DNA of 64,000 bases from Paraescarpia echinospica. Taxonomy: Eukaryota > Annelida > Polychaeta > Sabellida > Siboglinidae. Both the position numbers and the translations under genes were made by a program. Every line of letters starts with the position of its first letter. Positions within the stretch are counted from its first letter, which is position 1. Location of the stretch: the NCBI GenBank assembly GCA_020002185.1, contig CM034544.1:5655554-5719553 (forward strand), in the 5' to 3' direction. The notes beneath the pieces are model-generated. The model saw only the letters and a list, made by a program, of their open reading frames with translations. It was not told the origin of the DNA and did not search any database. This document shows, piece by piece, positions 35,501 to 64,000 of the stretch.

Positions 35501-36393
35501 CGCACGCACACACAGACAGACAGTCTGGCAGGCTAAGAGACTGACATACTAGCTGACAGATAGACAGACAGAGAGTCAATCAAACAAACTAACAGTGTCA
35601 CTTCCATGGACCACAGGCGTTGATAAGTACAACAATGGGTTTCGATTTCTGTTACCCGTGCTTACGTGTCGAGCAACCATTATTTATTTGTGAGGTAAAC
35701 TTTTGTTTTTGTTTTTTATGGTGTATAATATATTATGGCTGTACACAGTAGTGTTTTCACGGGGTTTCGGCGTTTCAGGTATGGCTGCAGATCGGCGAAT
35801 TGTTTGGAAAACCTGCAACTGTACCGCACCCCCACCCCCGGAGACCCCCTAACAGCACTTCTCTCTGCGGATCAACTAAATCCCCCAAATGCACTCCGTT
35901 GAAGTTTGTAAGAATTGTTCAGATAGTTTACCCTTTGAACAAAAACATTCTATGATTTCTATAAAAAAATGTCGGTTCCTTATATGATTAGTTAATATTA
36001 GGCATTATCTCAACAAAGCAGTATCTTTTTTCACACATTTTCTCAACAACCGAGGTCATTCGAACCTCCTGAACTAGCCCCACATTCTTGGTCAGTTCCG
36101 AGATAAGGAGATCTTTCTGAGATCCTAAATATGTGGCGGTTTATTACTTCTAAATGGAATCTGTTTGTGAACTAAAAACCGCAAAGGATTCACATTTTTA
36201 CAATGTGTAACGAAAATCGATAGAATACAGATAGTTCGTAATGTGGCCCAGTAAATTTGCTCAAAGTCACCGTTGTGTAAAATCACAGTTGTGTAATATT
36301 GTAATATATAATGTGACGTATTCGACCAATCCTGTTAGAACTGTCGTTTGTCAACAGCCTGCAGCTAGGATTCCACGTGTACGGAAGTGGTAA
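35501..36393. other. Unique DNA, nothing recognised
   Basis: A GACAGACAG-type simple tract lies at the start. No gene is supported. Confidence 0.4.
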
Positions 36394-36591
<198 letters not shown>

Positions 36592-36705
36592 ATATATATA
36601 TATATATATATAATATATTATACATCTATATATATATATATTTACATATATATATATATAATATTATACATACACATATATATATAACATAATATAATAT
36701 ATAGT
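36592..36705. repeat. (TA)n-rich simple sequence
   Basis: TATA runs continue from the right arm of the inverted repeat. Confidence 0.9.
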
Positions 36706-37729
36706 AAGTAAACTGCATACACAGAGGACGAACTTAACGTACAAGCGTATCAATCACGATGCTTAAGTGAAACTGCAAGGCGGCAAGGTGTCTAGTTTGT
36801 GTTTTTTGCCCAGCTAGACAATTGACCCGGCCAGACACGATCGGCTGACGGTGTAAGAATGCCATTACTGCATATCGTCGCTACACACACGCATCTTGAA
36901 AACAGTTATTGTAGTTATACTTATACAACAAAGAAGCAATTGTAACCACATGAATAATAAATACTGTAGCTTCAAACATTCATTCAGCAAATATACCAAT
37001 AACATTTACACAGCGCTTGGTTGTATGAATCATCTGAAGCATTATTCAAACCTCCCACGCGCACGCGCACGCGCACACAAACAAACAAACCGGCTCATCG
37101 TTACATGCAAGGAAGATTGAACAGATTACACAATGTAAAACACTTTTACAAATTTGGCTAATAACTATCTGATTGGTGTTTTCATGCTACACGTACCCCA
37201 GCCACCCCGTCAGTGCAGTTATTTCATTGCAATGTGTAGAATCTTTCAAAGGAACGTTGTTAATACTTATATCATTGTCATTACTCAGTGAATAATACAT
37301 TTTGGTCATTCATATTAATACGTACGACATCAGTTGAATCAGTGATGTTAATAACTGCTTTGATTAGATTTATACTTTACATACGTGTATATACACATCC
37401 AACATGTATGTCTTTCACATTATATGTGTATGAGATTTATGAGATCATCAGCTTTAAGACAAATATCCTTCTTAGGACAATAAAGTTAACTGATTGATTG
37501 TTATGTTTTTTTTCGTAGGCCCACGCAAAAACATTGCTGTTGCCAGACTACATCATGTCTGCTGCATTGCCTTTCGCAAAACGCCCCCCTCATACATCCT
37601 AGCCACTCCCAGCCCGTAGCTATGTTCCCGATTGCTCACCGCAACAGCCGTCGTCGTTATTCGTTATGGACCGTAACTAGGTTTCGCTGACGGCGAGGCC
37701 ATTTGTAATTGTTATATATTTGTGTCATG

Positions 37730-37730
<1 letters not shown>
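36706..37730. other. Unique DNA
   Basis: A small CGCACG tract lies at about 37057-37080. No gene is supported. Confidence 0.4.
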
Positions 37731-37764
<34 letters not shown>

Positions 37765-37873
37765 GAGGCCGAGCCCATCCAAGCCCCGGTTTCGATGCTT
37801 GAGACATGATATTATATATATTATATATATATATATATATATACGTATATATATATATATATATATACGTATA

Positions 37874-37909
<36 letters not shown>

Positions 37910-37920
37910 CATATATACAA
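37731..37920. repeat. (TA)n microsatellite blocks
   Basis: Three TA blocks with ACGTAT and ACATAT interruptions surround a unique 60-bp stretch (37762-37820). Confidence 0.93.
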
Positions 37921-39160
37921 TGTTCAAAGAGGGGGGCTTAGCCTCCAAAGATTTGAAACTTATTAGCAGAATAAGAACAAGAAGGACAAGAACAAGTAAG
38001 TTTATTCGGCTGGTTGATATTTTAAACAAATGCACAGTTTTGTTGTCATCTGGCTGAAAAATGTCTATGATAAAAAGATCTATTATATGACTGATGAAAT
38101 TATTAAGTATCGGAAATCGTGAGAAGTGGCAAACAAAATGTCATGAAGGTTAATGCCTATGCAGCAGGACGGGAGATGTTAGAGTATTGGTTGGTTGGTT
38201 CTGCTGGGCCTGAGGCTGTAATAGGAATTGCTGAAGAGAAGATATTAACTTTGGTAGCAGAGCCAAGTCAACCAAAGAGAAACAACCGCTGTATTTTCAA
38301 TGTTGCCAACAAAATCTAGACACTGTAATCTTGTGTGTAGCTACAGTGATACAGAATGTGTAGATCAGGTCTACGGGAAACAGGAGGTTAAGTAATGCCT
38401 GAATGAAGTGTGCCATTTGCCTGTAGATATGAATTCTTTGTAATTTTACTTTACTTGTACACATTTTCTAGCAGTAAAATGTTGTCCTTGAATGTTGAAG
38501 GTCAGATTCACAAAGCACTGCCAATATGATGGAGAGATAAGGTAATTATGTGCAATCATACCACTAGATCATGCCAACAGATGTGATGGTCTGATACAAA
38601 GTACTTTTTTTAGCGCAAAATCCAAATATGGCAAATAATTATTGAATATTTTTCCACACAGACGCAGTTGTAGGAGAAAGAAATCTTGTGATGTATTTCA
38701 TTAGAATATTCAACATTTCACATGTCTCATGCCTGCTTTTATAAAGTTGGATGAATTATGTATGGTTTAATGATATCTATGTTCAAAATACAGCATTGTT
38801 GCCTTATATTTTATATGCCAGTATGCTATAATGAAAATGTCAAAAGCGCGTGGTAAAAAAACATCAGGTTTTTGTACTAAATTATTTTGAGATTTATCGA
38901 CATGTTCGTCTAGCTGTGGATATCTGACCTGGTGAAAATGTGTTGCTCATTGGTTGATTTGGTTCCAATATGGACACAGTGTATTTTGTGTAGATCTACA
39001 TTTAGCTGGGTAATGTTGGGTTTTTGTCCATATTGGGGGTAATAAGCAAAGATCACACGATTCAAGTATGTATACTATCAATACTAACTTGTATATTATT
39101 TATTTTTATATAAAGAAACACAATGTTTCGGGCGGGTGGGCAGGCTGGCAGTCTAGTAAG
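37921..39160. other. Unique DNA, nothing recognised
   Basis: A GGTTGGTTGGTT run occurs near 38190. A 66-codon open frame at 38119-38319 has no recognisable domain. Confidence 0.4.
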
Positions 39161-39167
39161 CAGGCAG

Positions 39168-39535
39168 AGAGAGAGAGAGAGAGAGAGAGAGGGAGCAGGT
39201 AGGCAGGCGGGCGGGCGGGCGGGCGGGCGGGCGGGCGGGCGGGCGGGCGGGCGGGCGGGCGGGCGGGCGGGCGGGCGGGCGGGCGGGCGGGCGGGCAGGG
39301 AGAGAGAGGGGGGGAGAGAGAAAGAGATACCGACAGAGACAGAGAGACAGAGAGACACAGACACAGACACAGACACAGACACAGACACAGACACAGACAC
39401 AGACACAGACACAGACACAGACACAGACACAGACAGACAGACACACAGGCAGACAGAGAAAGTGACAGAGACAGAGAGAGAGAGAGGGGAGAGGGATAGA
39501 GAGAATGAGAGAGAAAGAGAGAGAGAGACAGGAGG
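39168..39535. repeat. Compound (GA)n-(GGGC)n-(ACAGAC)n simple-sequence block
   Basis: (GA)n at 39168-39192 is followed by about 22 GGGC units at 39208-39296, (ACAGAC)n at about 39354-39432 and (GA)n to 39535. The G-runs of three, spaced by one base, have very strong G-quadruplex potential on the + strand. The block lies about 300 bp upstream of the candidate PAK promoter. Confidence 0.95.
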
Positions 39536-39829
39536 TCCAAAACCGCAACACCGTCAACAGTGACGGAAAAAAGAAAGATCACAAAAAACGGAGGACCACT
39601 GTAGATACATAATGCATAAGTGGCTCCACATGGTGGGTCGGATATTAGCTCAAACTAACGCCAAGTAGAAAGAAGCGTTTTTGGTAAAGCGCACACTGTT
39701 GAAATTGGAATCAGCAGGACAAAATATTAATGGTACGTCTTGCTGTAATGTCTATTTAAGTTTAGCTTGATATTGATCAGACCAAAGCATGGATCGCACG
39801 CCAAATTGTTATGTTGCATTGTACGCTAG

Positions 39830-40260
39830 ATGGCGAAAGTGTGTTGTGTGTCCGCGACTGGGACGGGTTTTCCCATTTGACGTCATTTTGCCTCGTCTTC
39901 GATTCGCTGTAATCTCCGCCATGTTCCGACGACTTATTTTCTGTGAATTTTAGATGCTCAGTTCGCGTTGATGGTTGGCGTTGGTAGAAGAGCTGATCGG
40001 GGTCTTTCCGCGTGTCCAGTGAGTAAACAAATGTAGGATGGTAGAAAGGGTAGTCATTCGGTGGATTCGATAATGCGTAGGCGTGAAACACAGATTACGC
40101 CATCCTCGGTGAATCGTTGCTCACTCATCGCTTCGAGTTCGACTCGAGTCATTCCGTCGCTTTTGTGTTGGCCGTATCTTAATTCTTGGCTTCCATCTGC
40201 TGTCCTGAGCCGGCGCCTGGCCTTCGCCTAGCCCTAGGGCCTAGGCTTAGCCTTAGGACA
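39830..40260 (+). promoter_or_regulatory. Candidate PAK promoter and first exon region
   Basis: This is a CpG-enriched stretch with a perfect CRE, TGACGTCA, at 39878-39885 and a YY1-type CCGCCATGTT at 39916-39925. No TATA box is evident. It lies about 0.8 kb before the first recognisable PAK exon. That exon starts with an acceptor and so needs an untranslated exon upstream. Possible donors (CTCG/GTGAAT near 40108, AAAG/GTATAT near 40354) could not be decided between. Confidence 0.4.
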
Positions 40261-41009
40261 TTTCCGGTTCTCTAGCGATAACCGCAATTGACAATGAACC
40301 TGCAGCATTTGTTTATTTTGTAGCATTAATCCCACTGTTTTACTGACTTCAAAGGTATATGTAACATTCAATTTACATTATTATTTATGAAGTTGCCATG
40401 ATTATTTACCTACTATCGTTGCGTATTTGAAGTTCTTGTGTCGCGCAATTCCGTGGCAGTGCGGTATTGTGTCATTTGTAAACTAATAGTTGATCACTAA
40501 CACTGGATGTTATTGTTTACACATTCTCACAGTGGACACGTTTTAGAATTTGTCATATTTAGGTATGTGCAATATATCATTGAAAGCATAAAGGTGTATT
40601 ACGGTCTGTCGACAATCTTGCCAATAATATACCCATGCCGTTTTCATAAAAATCTGAAGAAACATTTACGTAAGTTATCCATATTGTAACTCTACCTCGT
40701 ATTTGTGTCATGTCATGCAAATAAATAGTCAGAAATGTTTATTTTAGTGAAATATTTAGTTTCCATACAAAAACACAGCGCGGCGCGGAAAGTTTGGTAA
40801 CAATATTTACAGTGCAGCGGTTATAACCAATGAAAAACATGTTGACGCACATTACATGATTGCCTTGGGAAGTCATGCTCAATTCTTGTAAGTCATACGC
40901 AGAGTTTAGCGGCAAGATCTCGGAAGATTCAAAGCAACGTATTTTGGGGTGGGTCGAACAACGACCCTTGTAACTATACAATATCCTGTTACAGGAGACA
41001 AGCGAACCA

Positions 41010-64000
<22,991 letters not shown>

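Noticed and set aside
39062..39582. Long Ser/Leu, Pro/Ala and Arg/Glu frames
   Set aside because: They are translations of GA, GGGC and ACAGAC simple repeats.

Overview
This is eukaryotic, animal-type DNA: AT-rich, intron-rich, full of simple-sequence DNA and minisatellites, with GT-AG introns and decayed metazoan transposable elements (LINE fragments, a Ty3/gypsy-like LTR element, a Penelope-like fragment, a pogo/Tigger-like transposase, and hAT- and piggyBac-type small elements). The species cannot be fixed from the sequence; an invertebrate, probably marine, is the best guess from this repeat mix.

The only host gene I can support is on the + strand in the right third: a group I p21-activated kinase (PAK). 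Twelve exons are readable between 40995 and the window end. The start codon is at 41010, all splice phases agree, and about 398 codons are visible: Nck-type proline motif, CRIB and autoinhibitory region, PIX-binding-like segment, glycine loop, VAIK lysine, HRD and DFG. The rest of the kinase domain lies past 64000. A candidate promoter with a CRE and a YY1-like site lies at 39830-40260.

Layout: 1-8690 holds LINE debris, a (CA)n tract, a 44-bp array and a 14-bp array. 8690-11230 is a degenerate GATAC-rich repeat field with a clean 66-bp array inside. 11953-18103 is three tandem arrays in succession (14, 43 and 93 bp), the last built on the end of a Tigger-like MITE. 20108-24257 is a decayed Ty3-like element inserted in an older LINE fragment, with a 5-bp target duplication. 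24366-27704 has LINE tails and a small hAT MITE with a perfect 8-bp duplication. 29310-29860 is a CpG-rich patch with a CRE. 30899-31721 is a TIR element with a 5-bp duplication. 32797-34515 is a broken pogo-like transposase on the minus strand. 34745-39535 is LINE debris, microsatellites and a long inverted repeat. 40995-64000 is PAK, whose introns carry a 3.1-kb 44-bp minisatellite, a Penelope-like fragment, a broken LINE, duplicated blocks, a piggyBac-like element and a 47-bp array.

The most interesting pattern is in PAK itself. At four exon boundaries (exons 5, 8, 9 and 11) the splice junction sits in a local tandem duplication, giving runs of decoy acceptors or donors. A decayed copy of the exon 9 start lies at each end of the 7.6-kb intron 8, which suggests that the intron grew by insertion between tandem copies of that exon start. 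A second theme is arrays born from transposon ends.
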